A stretch of DNA of 64,000 bases from Poa pratensis (lineage: Eukaryota > Streptophyta > Magnoliopsida > Poales > Poaceae), in assembly GCA_947311845.1 (NCBI GenBank), contig CAMZMU010000075.1, positions 21,764,293-21,828,292 of the forward strand. The letters are read 5' to 3'. The notes beneath the pieces were generated by a model, which worked only from the letters and a program-made list of their open reading frames with translations, made no database searches and was not told the DNA's origin. Numbering within the stretch: position 1 is the first letter of the stretch; every line of letters starts with the position of its first letter. Made by a program: the position numbers and the translations under genes. This document shows, in pieces, positions 21,754-32,935 of this stretch.

Positions 21754-22482
21754 ATGGCGGAAGGCATTGTTGCCTCACTGATGGTCAAGCTGGGGGTGGC
21801 CTTAGCGACTCAGGCGGCAACGTTTGGTGGATCATGCATCGCCCACGAAGTGTCTGCTTTGAGAAGGCTCTTCAGGGAAATGGAGGAAATCAAGGATGAG
21901 CTGGAGTGCATGCAGTCCTTCTTACAGGTTTCCGAGAGGCTCAGGGACCGCGACGAAACGATGGAAACTTTTGTTAAGAAGGTACGGACACTCTCCTTTG
22001 GCATTGAGGATGTTGTTGATGAGTTCAGCTACAAGTTTTGCGATGATCATGGTGGAGCTGCTACCAAAGCGATACACGGAGGCTCAGGCACATCAGGACA
22101 TGGCATCGCCTTGCCTTTCGGCTTCAGCGAATCAAAGCCAGCCTGAAAACTGTCGTAGAAAGAGTGAAGATATTCAGTGCAGAAGGAACTATCATGGTAC
22201 AAAAACCTCAAGCAGAATATAGAAAATTGGGATCAACGGATTCTGCTGGCCTTGGGCCAGCTAATTGCCTGGTTGGGATTGAGCGTAACAGGGATTTGCT
22301 GATTGGGTGGCTAACAGATGATGAACAGCATCACACGGTGATCTCTGTGTGGGGCATGGGTGGAGTCGGAAAGACTACCCTTGTAACTCATGTCTACAAC
22401 ATTATCAAGGAAAGATTTGAGAGACATGCATTCGTTACAGTTTCACAACACTGTAGGTCTGTTGATCTGCTAAGACATATAC

Positions 22483-22485
22483 TGA
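22483..22485. repeat. CACTA target duplication TGA, left
   Basis: TGA precedes CACTAGTAG and is repeated at 26316-26318 after the other end. Three-base duplications are typical of CACTA elements. Confidence 0.85.
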
Positions 22486-22885
22486 CACTAGTAGAAAAAA
22501 AGCCTTTCGTCCGAGCCATTAGTCCCGGCCGCGGCCTGGGCCGCGACTAATGGTCCGGACACGTCGTCCCGAAAACGCCGAAGCGTACGGCACCCATTAG
22601 TCGCGCCTCGTTAGGGACCAATGGTCCCGGTTTGAGATACAAACCGGGACTAAAGGGGTCTGCGGCCCGCTGCCCCCTTTTAGTCCCGGTCCTACATACA
22701 ACCCGCGACTAATTCTGTTCAAACGAGGACCCTTGGGTTCCCGCGCTGGTGTCGTTGATCACACGGGGAATGAAGAAACGATTAATTTCTTTGGAAGTTG
22801 ATCAAATCGCTTAATGGATTTTGGGAAGTTGAAACACGGCCGGATTAATTACCACGGCCAGCCTCCTCATCTCCCCTGCTAGCTC

Positions 22886-22893
22886 TATATAAG
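22886..22893 (+). promoter_or_regulatory. TATA box of the CACTA-borne gene
   Basis: TATATAAG lies 92 bases before the exonuclease ATG, within CTCTATATAAGAGAG. The following pyrimidine-rich leader (22920-22970) is typical of plant transcript starts. This suggests the cargo gene has its own core promoter. Confidence 0.6.
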
Positions 22894-22977
22894 AGAGCTA
22901 CAATGCCATTTGTCAAATGCACCATCTCCTCTCTCTAATCTTCTCTAAAATCCTCTCTCGAATCGCTGCCGCGCGCC

Positions 22978-23670
22978 ATGGAGCCACTCGCGCGCCCACC
23001 TCGATCCCAGGAGTACCACTACAAGGACGACGCCGTCGACATGCACTTCAAGGTCGTGGTCACTCTCCGCGCATCAACCGTGGAGAGATGGATCCGCGAC
23101 GTCAAGAGGCGCTACCTCGACGCCGCACCGATGAAGATCGTGGGCCTCGACTGCGAGTTCACCGACGCCGCACCCGAGGAGAGGCAGCGTGCCGCCGTCC
23201 TGCAACTCTTCGTGGCGACCGACACGTTGGTGTTCCATATTTGCCACGCTGATCGGGTGCCGCAGGCCCTCAAGGATTTCTTGATGGACAAAACCATCAA
23301 ATTCTGCGGCGCGGCTATCAACAACGATCAGCATATGCTGGGGCCTTACGGAATTCATATTTCGTCCGTCGTCGACCTCCAGCGGGCCGTTCACCCTAAC
23401 CCAACGTACCATAATCTTCCGAGTCTCTATACTTTAGCCAATTTTACTATTGGCACAACGCTTGAGAAGAAGGAGAAGATCAACAAGAAGAAGAAGAAGG
23501 AGGACGAGAAGAAGGAGGAGGAGAAGGAGGACGAGAAGAAGAAGGAGGATGAAGAGAACCTCACATTAGGTTGGGGCAAGTTTCCATTGAGCTTTTATCG
23601 CATCAAGTATGCCGCTCGGGACGCTCGCCTAGGCTACGAGATTGCTAGGAGGAGTCTCGGTGCTATGTGA
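22978..23670 (+). CDS. WRN-like 3'-5' exonuclease (DEDDy), CACTA cargo
   Basis: The single-exon frame gives 230 residues from an ATG in good context (GCGCCATGGAG). The fold matches the exonuclease domain of Werner-like proteins. Motif I is D58 and E60 in GLDCEFT, motif II D117 in FCGAAINND, motif III Y211 and D215 in YAARDA, so all four acidic residues and the Tyr are present. Such enzymes remove 3' nucleotides using two metal ions. A low-complexity Lys/Glu insert (about residues 161-192, starting LEKKEKINKKKKKEDEKKEE) separates motifs II and III and is likely an expanded codon repeat. No helicase domain or signal is seen. The gene has GC-rich codons unlike the AT-rich DNA after it, which fits capture from a host gene. 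Activity is not shown; the insert may impair folding. Confidence 0.8.
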   Translation: MEPLARPPRSQEYHYKDDAVDMHFKVVVTLRASTVERWIRDVKRRYLDAAPMKIVGLDCEFTDAAPEERQRAAVLQLFVATDTLVFHICHADRVPQALKDFLMDKTIKFCGAAINNDQHMLGPYGIHISSVVDLQRAVHPNPTYHNLPSLYTLANFTIGTTLEKKEKINKKKKKEDEKKEEEKEDEKKKEDEENLTLGWGKFPLSFYRIKYAARDARLGYEIARRSLGAM

Positions 23671-23810
23671 TCGTATGTCTCAATGTGTCGATGTAAATGT
23701 GCTATATTTAAATCAATTGGGCAATCCGGGTGCCTCGTATTGTTTCCTATATTTAAATCAATTGGGCAAGATTTGAGAAATACATTTTTTAAATGTGATA
23801 TATTGTTTCC

Positions 23811-25230
23811 GAGTGTGAAAAATGTGTTTTTTTGCAAAGCACCAACCACAAATATGTTGCAAAACTTGAGAAATACATTTTTCGAAAATACTATACCATG
23901 TTATATGCAAAAATAACCAAATTGTTTCCTCTGAAAAGGTTTCCATCCACCTCTTTTGAAAAACACAAGTTTCTGCCGATTCAGCTGGAAACGGTCAAAT
24001 TTGAACTACAGGTGCCTTGTAGTTTGCTCATGATTTTTGGCAAATATCATTTTTAGGTACACAACTACGTATTTCATCAGAGATACACCAAGAGTTTCTC
24101 AATATTCAACCCCTAGCTACGAACGGTCATGCCCGCCGTCTTGACTTTTTTTTGAAATCGGCATAGAAAATTCCAAAAAAATCAAAAAAATTCAAAATGA
24201 CGTAAGACCTTCGCGTGGTGTCATTATATATGTCCTAGTATCCACAAAAAATAATAAACGTGTAATACGACAGTTATATTGAAAAGGTGTTCACAGAAAT
24301 AAGCTATCTTCTACGAAGATTCTTGGCTTTCGGTCCAAACGACGGGTGTTATGGCCACATCTATGGCATAGTTTGTTTAAATGTGCCCATATTCTACACA
24401 AACATGCATCTTGGAAGCACGGACAATGTTGACGAAGAAAGTTTTCCTTTTCATTGCACAAAAAACATTTTCCATTTTTCGAGTGTGAAAAATGTGTTTT
24501 TTTGCAAAGCACCAACCACAAATATGTTGCAAAACTTGAGAAATACATGTTTTGAAAATACTATACCATGTTATATGCACAAATAACCAAATTGTTTCCT
24601 CTGAAAAGGTTTCCATCCACCTCTTTTGAAAAACACAAGTTTCTGCCGATTCAGCTGGAAACGGGTCAAATTTGAACTACAGGCGCCTCGTAGTTTGCTC
24701 ATGATTTTTGGCAAAAATCATTTTTAGGTACACAACTACCTATTTCATCAGAGATACACCAAGAGTTTCTCAATATTCAACCCCTAGCTACGAACGGTCA
24801 TGCCCGCCGTCTTGACTTTTTTTGAAATCGGCATAGAAAATTCCAAACAAATCAAAAAATTTCTAAATGATGTAAGACCTTCGCGTGGTGTCATTATATA
24901 TGTCCTAGTATCCACAAAAAATAATAAACGTGTAATACGACAGTTATATTGAAAATGTGTTCACAGAAATGAGCTATCTTCTACGAAGATTCTTGGCTTT
25001 CGGTCTAAACGACGGGTGTTATGGCCACATCCATGGCATAGTTTGTTCAAATGTGCCCATATTCTACACAAACATGCATCTTGGAAGCACGGACAATGTT
25101 GACGAAGAAAGTTTTCCTTTTCATTGCACAAAAAAACCATTTTCCATTTTCCGAGTGTGAAAAATGTGTTTTTTTGCAAAGCACCAACCACAAATATGTT
25201 GCAAAACTTGAGAAATACATTTTTTGAAAA
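23811..25230. repeat. 670-bp tandem duplication in the CACTA
   Basis: Units starting GAGTGTGAAAAATGTG begin at 23811, 24481 and 25153; the third is cut off after about 80 bases. The units are about 670 and 672 bp and nearly identical, differing by scattered substitutions and one-base indels, so the duplication is recent. Open frames within them are shadows without domains. Confidence 0.85.
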
Positions 25231-25242
25231 ATAAAAATGATG

Positions 25243-25660
25243 TCATATTTGGATTCCTCACATTTTTCTGATAATAATGGATATATTATTTGTCGATTTT
25301 TGATTTACAGATTTAAAGTTATATTATATACCATATTATATGATAATAATAACAAAAAATGAACAAAATATTTAATAACTAAATTATTTCATATTTAGAT
25401 TCCTCACATTTTTCTGATAATAATGGATATATTATTTGTCGATTTTCGATTTACAGATTTAAAGTTATATTATATACCATATTATATGATAATAATAACA
25501 AAAAATGAATAAAATATTTAAAAACTAAATTATTTCATATTTAGATTCCTCACATTTTTCTGACAATAATGGATATATTATTTGTCCAATTGCGATTTAT
25601 AGATTTGAAGATATTAATTATGCCATATTATATGAATAAATGGCAATAAATGAATAAAAT
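25243..25660. repeat. 146-bp tandem repeats in the CACTA
   Basis: Units starting TCATATTTGGATTCCTCAC begin at 25243, 25389 and 25535, a constant 146-bp period; the third is diverged and incomplete. They are very AT-rich. They directly follow the 670-bp array, so two unrelated arrays are stacked. Confidence 0.85.
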
Positions 25661-25844
25661 AGTTTTATTACTTATTTATTTTCATTAGAATTCAATATTA
25701 TTATTTCTTATTCATTATTGTTTACTTAAATAATTGTTTTTGGTTTCAAAAATTACAGACATGTGACACAATGGTATAAGAGTTAATAGGATTGATATGT
25801 TAGTATTGACAACAAGGTACAATCAGATTCGCGGGACAACAGCA

Positions 25845-25915
25845 GGATGGAACAGACAAGTTAAGCGTGCTGAGGGTGGAGTAGTGTGAGGATGGGTGAC
25901 CGATCAGGAAGTTTG
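25845..25915 (+). pseudogene. 5S rRNA-like segment
   Basis: ACAAGTTAAGCGTGCT, then GGAGTAGTG and AGGATGGGTGACC, then AGGAAGT follow the order and spacing of the 3' half of plant 5S rRNA, including the box A (GTTAAGCGTGC) and box C (GATGGGTGACC) regions of the polymerase III internal control. The 5' half is barely recognisable and there is no T-run terminator at the expected place, so this is a degenerate copy. It lies inside the CACTA. Confidence 0.75.
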
Positions 25916-26315
25916 ACCAAGACTAGAATTTGACTGAAGTTTAAGTGTAATTAGTGTTAAAAATGGTCCAATTGAGAGAATAACGAGTCAAACAATTCGA
26001 AAAAATAAATTAGAGGCGCTCGGAGCATTCGAAAAAATAAATTAGAGGCGCCTTAGAGCCTCTAACTAAGAAATTGAAAACAAATGTTGGAAAAAAAATT
26101 GAATTTTTTTCGGAAAATAATCTTTAGTTCCGGATAGGCTTACCAGCCGAGACTAAAGGTTCTCCAGCCCAATCACTGTATCGCGGCCACGTGGAAAGCC
26201 TTTAGTCCCGGTTAGTAACCGGGCCGGAACTAAAAGTTGGGCCTTTAGTCCCGGTTGGCCAACCGGGACTAAATCTCCTCACGGGCCGGAACAATAGGCC
26301 CTGTCTTCAATAGTG

Positions 26316-26318
26316 TGA
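26316..26318. repeat. CACTA target duplication TGA, right
   Basis: Second TGA, directly after the terminal TAGTG of the element; the NLR frame resumes here. Confidence 0.85.
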
Positions 26319-28328
26319 AGAAGTTCTGCAAGAAAGATCATAATGTGACACTATGTGAAGGCATCGATTCCATGGATCGTGAAAGCCTAGTTGACATGAT
26401 GCAAAGTTATCTGCACGGCAGAAGGTATATCCTCATCTTGGATGACCTATGGGATGCTAATGTGTGGTTTGAAATTCGCGATGCATTTGCTGGGGGAGAT
26501 GGTTCCAGTAAGATAGTGCTTACTTCAAGGATCCATGATGTAGCATCGGTAGCAAAAGAGAACTACATAATTGATCTCGGACCGTTGGAAAGCCAGCATT
26601 CATGGGATTTGTTCTGCAAAGAAGCATTTTGGAAAATGGAAGATAAAGCTTGTCCTGGAGAACTGGAAGTGTGGGGTCGAAAAATTGTAGAGAGTTGTGA
26701 TGGCTTGCCAATAGCTATTGTGTGCATAGGACGCCTCTTGTCCTTCCGAAACCAGACTTGTTACGAATGGGAGAAAGTGCATAAAGATATTGAGTTGCAG
26801 CTAACGAGCAATTCAGTCCTTGATATAAACCTTATTTTGAAGGTTAGCTTGGAGGATCTGTCAAACAATTTGAAAAACTGTTTCCTATTCTGTTGTTTGT
26901 TCCCAGAGGGCTACATGATCAGAAGGAAGAAGCTAATCAGATTCTGGGTGTCAGAGGGATTCATTAAAAGGAGTGAAACAAGAACAGAGGAAGAGATTGC
27001 CGAGGACTACCTGAATGAGCTAGTTAACCGGTGTCTGCTACAAGTAGCTAAGACAAACGAATTTGGACGTGTCCGTGAATGTCGAATGCACGATGTGATC
27101 CGTGTTCTTGCTCTGTCAAAATCGAAAGAGGAGATGTTTTCTGTCGTGTATGACAGCTCAAAAACAACCTCTCTACTAGGGAAAGCACGAAGGATGTCTA
27201 TTCAGAGTGCGGATTCTATGCTTCCAAGACATGAGCTAACACATGGGCGCTCATTACTTGTATTTGACAAGTGCGTCCCTATGGACACCCTGAGTACTTT
27301 ATTCATGTCAGTCAAGCTGTTGTCAGTTTTAGACCTAGAGGGAACTCCAGTTAGAAGCATACCCGCCCAGGTGTTCAGCTTGTTTAATCTGCGTTACCTG
27401 GGTCTGCGAGGAACTGAAATCGATGTGCTTCCTAAAGAAATAAAAAAGTTACAGAACTTAGAAGTGTTGGATGCTTACAACGCTGCCCGAAGAAATGAAA
27501 AATCTCCGGAAGCTGAGGCACCTGTTCGCATCTGGAATCGATGGCACTGCGAGCAATGTCATGGTATCCACTGGTGTAACTGCTCCTCGGGGCAAATGGC
27601 ATTCCACTAGTCTGCAAACTCTTCAAAATCTCAAAGCGAATGACGAGATGTTGCAGAACATTGCATGTTTGTCCGAGCTAAGGACGCTTGGCATTACAGA
27701 TGTAAGATCAGGTCAATCCGCAAGGTTGTCCAGTGCTATCTCCAAGTTGTGTAACCTTCAACATTTGTTGGTCTCCTCGAAAGGTGATGAAGTGCTGCAG
27801 CTTCCGTCTGTTCAACTGCCTCAAACAATTCAGAAGCTCGAGGTTGGGGGTCCGCTGGAGAAGACCACAGCGTGTAACCTCTTCAGATCAGTTCGATGCC
27901 ATGACAACATCACCCATATCCATCTGTGGTTCTCAGTGATCAACCAAGATCTCTTCTGCTACCTCCGATCAGACCGTTTGTTATCGCTCTGTATTCTGCA
28001 TGCGTTTCAAGGTGAGATCATGTTGTTCTCTGCAGGATCATTTCCTAAACTTCAGACACTTCTGATACACGGTGCACCACAACTCAGACGCATTGAGATA
28101 GAAGAAGGCTCTATGACCAACCTGGTCCGTCTTACGGTAACAGGTTGTCCAGCACTGAAGGAGCTGCCTCGAGGTGTTGAGTTCCTCCACAACCTTGCAT
28201 CATTGCACCTCGAGAGCACGGCCGATGATTTTCTTGAGAAGTTTCAGTCAGAAGAAGAATGGGAGGTACACGCGAGCAAAATTAGTCACATCAAGAAGGT
28301 TTATGTTGGATTTTCGGGAAACGAATGA

Positions 28329-29490
28329 AGTACATTCTACTAATAGATTCTTAGATCGTTTCTCTAGGACGCACAATAAAATAGGTGCTGACATAGTGGC
28401 CCAAGTCATGTAAAAGAGTACGTTCAAATAAACCATTTTCAGTTTCTGCTGCTAGTGGAAAACTGGTATATCAGTTGTAACAAATTGTACGTTTTGTACA
28501 TTATAATTTCTCGATTCATTTGTCTATTCTCATCATGAAGGTAGCTTTGTATTTGGTTCAGCAATTTTCCAAAGAATTTCATCACACAGGTCGAAGACCG
28601 TAAATGACTATATGTCTGTACGTGCTCCCACCTCCACAAAATGTGTTGCATATAAGTTTTAGTTAAAGTCCTTTTTTTCAAAAATATAAATATATAAAGA
28701 TATTCAAAGGGTTCAAAATTTCTGTTTTTTTGTTCTGATACGTAAAGATGATTTCTATTAACGTGTAAAAGTTTGTTAAAACACACTGTATTTTTGGCTA
28801 CACAAAAATGTGGCTCTAAAAAGACATTAAAAAACGATTTTGTATTCACATTTGTCTTCTCTTGTGTAGGTCACAAATGAAAACATGATTCTCTGGATAT
28901 TTATATGTACATGTTAGACATGTATACTTGAGTATTTTTTCAGATTTTCTTAAACACAAAAATAATGTTTTTGACTATTTTAGAGCTTGTTCTCCTTGGA
29001 GCACTCCTTTTGGAGTTTCCGGCGAGTAATGCACTACTATGCGTAGCCTATGATTTTGTTAAAATCACACCAGCTATATTCAGGAGGATGACGTTCACAA
29101 TCAACCGTGGTGTCTCCAAATTGCAACATTTGCTTTAAATTGTTTCCCAAGTTTGGACACTGAATAGCTCCCCCAAAATAAACATAAGAGATTCAGGTCC
29201 ATTAGAATTTACGATATTATACCATCATCAGAAAGTAGATGGGATTAGACCATTCAGAAAGTAAACGGAAAAGATAGTTTTCAACGAGGTAGTAATCAAC
29301 GTCTAGATCTTTGGGGCATGACCACGAATGCTCTCCGCCTCTCCCCATGTACTAAATCGATGAAATGCAACCAACGACAAAGCATGCCGACCCAATAAGA
29401 TGCATTTGCACCGACAACCCTCCCTCTTACTCCTTCTGGCCGCCGCCTCCTCCCCACCCCTGATGCGGCGTCATCTTCAAGGGTAATTTA
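28329..29490. other. Downstream of the NLR, no gene
   Basis: The stretch is AT-rich with oligo-A and oligo-T runs. An open minus-strand frame at 28439-28849 is low in information and unassigned. The segment 29290-29480 becomes GC-richer but holds no recognisable motif. Confidence 0.35.
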
Positions 29491-29709
29491 AGGTGTGTTT
29501 GATCTTAGCCCATGTTCACCTCAGCAAAATATTGGCTAGCCAAAATTTGGTTGAGGTATTGGTCACCAGATTTGGCCAACGTTGGCAAGAAAAGCGAACT
29601 AGAATTGGAAAGAGGAACATGGCATGCCAAAATATGTGCCACAATCTTAAAACTTTGGTCATGACCACTTTTTTGGTAAGGCACAGATTGGGCATAAACC
29701 AAATAACCT
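29491..29709. mobile_element. Tourist-like MITE candidate
   Basis: The left end AGGTGTGTTTGATCTTAG is imperfectly inverted at the right end (AAACCAAATAACCT), and the length of 219 bp suits PIF/Harbinger MITEs. The flanking TTA and TAG do not match perfectly, so the three-base duplication is uncertain. Confidence 0.4.
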
Positions 29710-30042
29710 TAGATATGTGCATGTCCAAGTGGTGCCGGCACCTAATAGTGAGCAAGGTGATGGTTGCATCCTCTCAAAAAACATTCCTCGGTAACCAACA
29801 CCGATTTAACCTCCCGAACTACTTGTCGGACAATTTGTATTTTTTTGAGATGAAAATTTGTATTTATTTTATCTTTCTTCGTCGGTGAAAAACAGCAATC
29901 CCTTGTCTTATCTTTTTATAAAAAAGAAGAATTCAACTGCGAAATAGCCTACCCCAAACCAAAAAAAGAAGATGTGAAACAACCTCTTTTGAAGGCAACT
30001 TTTATTTTGAGCGAAACACACTTGACTTTATTATAGAGAAAA
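29710..30042. other. Spacer
   Basis: AT-rich DNA with no gene or clear repeat boundary. Confidence 0.3.
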
Positions 30043-31477
30043 CTAGCATGGTGGCCCTCGCAAATGCGAGGGCATCATCTGTAATTGGTTGAAAGTGTTC
30101 ATATGGTTTCATTGATTTGAATCACATTATTTTCAATGATGTCACAATAAACAAAATTGTTCAACAACTACCGCAAATGTTTTGGTAAGCAAGGTACCAC
30201 GTATGCGAGTAACATCTTTGGCAATCTGAAATTTGTGGTCAAGTGATTATCATGCCATATGTTGGATCACCCTTGTAAGTGATACTGGATATCGTAAATT
30301 GAACTATAGTTTTAAGATGATGTTAGATCAGTACACTAATATCGTTGAATTAAGATAAAATGGTTTATCCTCCTTAATAGGTATATCACATTAAATATTG
30401 AGGATTATCTTGTTTTGATGCTTCGTCCTCTCATTTTACTCACTCCATGTCACAATGTGCAACACTTTACAAACATGAACATGGTAAAACTTTGGCTATT
30501 ATTTATTATATGAATATGCTGCTAAGGATAAATTATTTTCTTCTGGACATATTCGTTAACATTTATACATTAGTAGTCAAAGGTAGAGAATCAAAATTCT
30601 CTAGACTTTAAATTTTGTTTGATTTTCATTCAATGTTTCTACGCACCAGGACAAATGTATTTTCCGTGTTATGCAAAATGACTATGTGGCTTAGATATCA
30701 TAGTTCAAAACTATTAATCAGTCGTCAATCTGTTGTGCAATTGAATTGACATGTGATTTTATGTTGATTTTATTACCTGACAGAAAGACATATACAGTAG
30801 TCCAAATATGTGTACTATACAAACCAAGCAATATCAAATATGTGTACTATAAAAACCAAGCAATATCCGCGAACACAATTCATAATAAATAAGTGTACAC
30901 TTTTCAAGTCCTCAGATTAAAAATAGTATTGGCACACCGTGCTCGGATACTGAATATGAAACATATCAAACGGGAATCTCTGGTTAGTTAACCCTGTGTA
31001 AATCATTGAGCCAAAATATTTTATTATGTGAGGGACACTATCATCAATAGTATGCCGACTAATGTTGCCTCTTCATCAATTTTGAAGGATTGACGCTTTG
31101 TGCCTCATTAAGTCGGAATAGCCGTTCAGTGGAAGGACATTCACATCATAGTGAGAATTGGTTACTCAGCCATGTGTTTATCATTAAGTCCGTAATTTTC
31201 TTAATGTGAGTGACGCTCCCGTTGATAGTGCGAGTAATATTATGATTTAATTAATATTAAAATTGCACGACTCAGAAAAGTTGTTGGTCTCATGGCGATC
31301 GAATACAGCTGTCATTTATACTAAATAATAGAATAATGTTCATAGTGCGACTAATGTTGTGACTTCATTAATTTTAAAATTCCACGTCTCCAAACTTCTG
31401 CAAACGTTTTGTGAGTACTTTGGTTAAGTATGATGGTAGTCGAATAAAGTTTTCATTTATGCGTACTTAATAATAGA
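30043..31477 (-). mobile_element. Helitron, minus strand
   Basis: On the minus strand the block ends with a perfect 9-bp hairpin (GCCCTCGCA, AA, TGCGAGGGC at 30054-30073), then eight bases and CTAG (30043-30046) followed by T. This is the Helitron 3' signature. The proposed 5' end is TCTATTATTAAGTACGC (complement of 31461-31477). The flanking base there is T rather than the usual A, so the 5' end is weaker than the 3' end. No Rep/helicase is encoded and the interior is AT-rich without genes. Confidence 0.5.
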
Positions 31478-31484
31478 AACAACG

Positions 31485-32935
31485 TACTCCCTCCGTTCAC
31501 AACAACCATGTGTTCTAAATTTAGTCAAATCAAACTTTATAAATTTTGACCAAATAAATACAAAAATTGGTTGGTTGGTCCCGACCTCTCCTACCGCTCG
31601 ACGCTGCCCCCGTGCTTCTTCGTCGTCGGACTGGACCTCCGCCGTTGCCGCGGTCTCCGACGAGCCCCCGGAACGGACCTCCAATACCGACCTGCGGTGG
31701 CAAACCAGAGGATGGGCTCCCATTCCCAAGGTGCTGGAGAAAGGGGCAGCCAGGCGCGGCAGGAGCTTGCTGGCCGGAGGCGAGGCGAGGAGGGCAGCGA
31801 GGTCTTCGTTCGTCGCGGGAGCAAGGAGGAGCTCGAGGCGGAGAAGTTTTTGTCGACCGCGGTGACTGGACCAGGAGCTGCGGGTGGAGGGCGGCGTCGC
31901 ACGTGGGTCCCTTCCCTTAGCAGCCTAGACTACGAGAAGGAGAAGACGTGCAGCTTGAGCTCGTCGAGGGAGAAGGTCGCCGGCCGTCTCTTGGTGCTCG
32001 AGCAACGGCCAGTGCAGGGCCGTCCTGGCCATGGCAGCGGAGATGGAGGCGGACAGGTCTGAGGAGGAGGGTGACCTGGAGCGCGAGGAGGAGACAGAGA
32101 GAGCGGCGCCGGCTGGTTGAGGTGCTCGCCGGCCGTCACAGCGCGAGCGAGGAGCAAGGAGGAGGCGTCATTTGCGTGCGTGTACTCCTGGTCTCTCACG
32201 TACGGAGAGAAGGAGATATGAGGGAGGGACCCAATCGTGAAAACAAATACAGGGGCAGGGGTGTAGGTGGAAACATACCATGGGAGGCTAGGGTTTCAGT
32301 CAGGTTGGGCCTTGGGCCCCTCCTAGGCCCGGCCGGCTGGCTGCTCTCTCTCTCTCTCACACTCTATAACCTTTTCTTTTCTTTTTCTTTTGCAATAATT
32401 TGACAACTTGATTTCAAAACTGCAGACAAAGTGTTCACAAAAACATTTTACGAAATTTTAACAAAACAAAATAGTTTATGAAAATAATTTTGATGGACAA
32501 AAAAACAAGTCATGAGATGATGCATGATGTCATGAGCGAACATGTTTTAAATACGATTTTTAATCCAACTTAGCTAGATCAATTTGGTGTAAATAAACCT
32601 AGGTGTGTTTTGGTTCACTTCGCCGCGGCGAGAGTGTACTTTGGGAAATTACATAGGCGAATAAAATTAATTAAACTATTATGGAAGTCAGATTTACACG
32701 TGAAAAATAATTTATAAGGACGTGGCAGCGCACGGACATTGTCCGTCATTTCTGATATCCCGTAGCAACACACGGACATTCAGCTAGTAAAATATAAAAT
32801 CTTTATTCTTAGAGTCATCGTAAAATGTATTTTTATAGTATGCCAAAAATTTTAGGAATATATATTTACTGCTATATCTTTGGTCACACTTTACAAAAGT
32901 TGACTTTGACTAAACAGTTTAGCTTTTTCTTCCTA
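31485..32935. mobile_element. MITE start and a plus-strand Helitron 3' end around a GC-rich body
   Basis: TACTCCCTCCGTTCACAAC at 31485 is a Stowaway-like terminus. A plus-strand Helitron-like 3' end lies at 32765-32787: CCGT, AGCAACAC, ACGG, then CTAG (32784-32787) and T. The body 31570-32400 is GC-rich. On the minus strand it has GAAACCCTAGCC near 32290 and a GAGAGA tract, which look like a captured plant 5' leader. Open frames there lack recognisable domains. I could not place the Helitron 5' end, and the MITE right end is missing. Confidence 0.35.

Larger units (their letters stand above)
22486..26315 (+). mobile_element. Non-autonomous CACTA element carrying an exonuclease gene
   Basis: The 3.83-kb element starts CACTAGTAGAAAAAA and ends TTCAATAGTG, flanked by TGA on both sides. 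Both subterminal regions hold repeated TTAGTCCCGG / CCGGGACTAA motifs in both orientations (22520-22720 and 26125-26280), the expected binding sites of a CACTA transposase. No TNP2 transposase is present. Cargo runs in this order: TATA box, exonuclease gene, 670-bp tandem repeats, 146-bp tandem repeats, and a 5S rRNA-like segment. It sits in sense orientation inside the NLR coding region. Confidence 0.88.
21754..28328 (+). pseudogene. CC-NB-ARC-LRR (NLR) resistance-gene homologue, disrupted
   Basis: With the CACTA removed the gene spans about 2.74 kb (roughly 910 codons), usual for a single-exon grass NLR. ATG 21754 begins the Rx-type coiled coil (MAEGIVASLM), with an EDVVDEF form of the EDVID motif at 22006-22026. 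The P-loop GMGGVGKTT is at 22353-22379. After the insertion come kinase-2 (ILILDDLWD), RNBS-B (KIVLTSR), GLPIA, RNBS-D (CFLFCCLFPEGY) and MHD (27085-27093), then leucine-rich repeats to TGA 28328. Lesions are a one-base loss near 22072-22076, a CACTA insertion at 22486-26315, and a frameshift near 27476 between LEVLDAYN and TLPEEM. Removing the CACTA and one TGA copy keeps the reading frame. Intact homologues are cytosolic or membrane-associated immune receptors; this copy should not make one. Confidence 0.9.

Noticed and set aside
25845..25915. Functional 5S rRNA gene
   Set aside because: Only the 3' half is recognisable, it is diverged, has no terminator and is a single copy inside a transposon.
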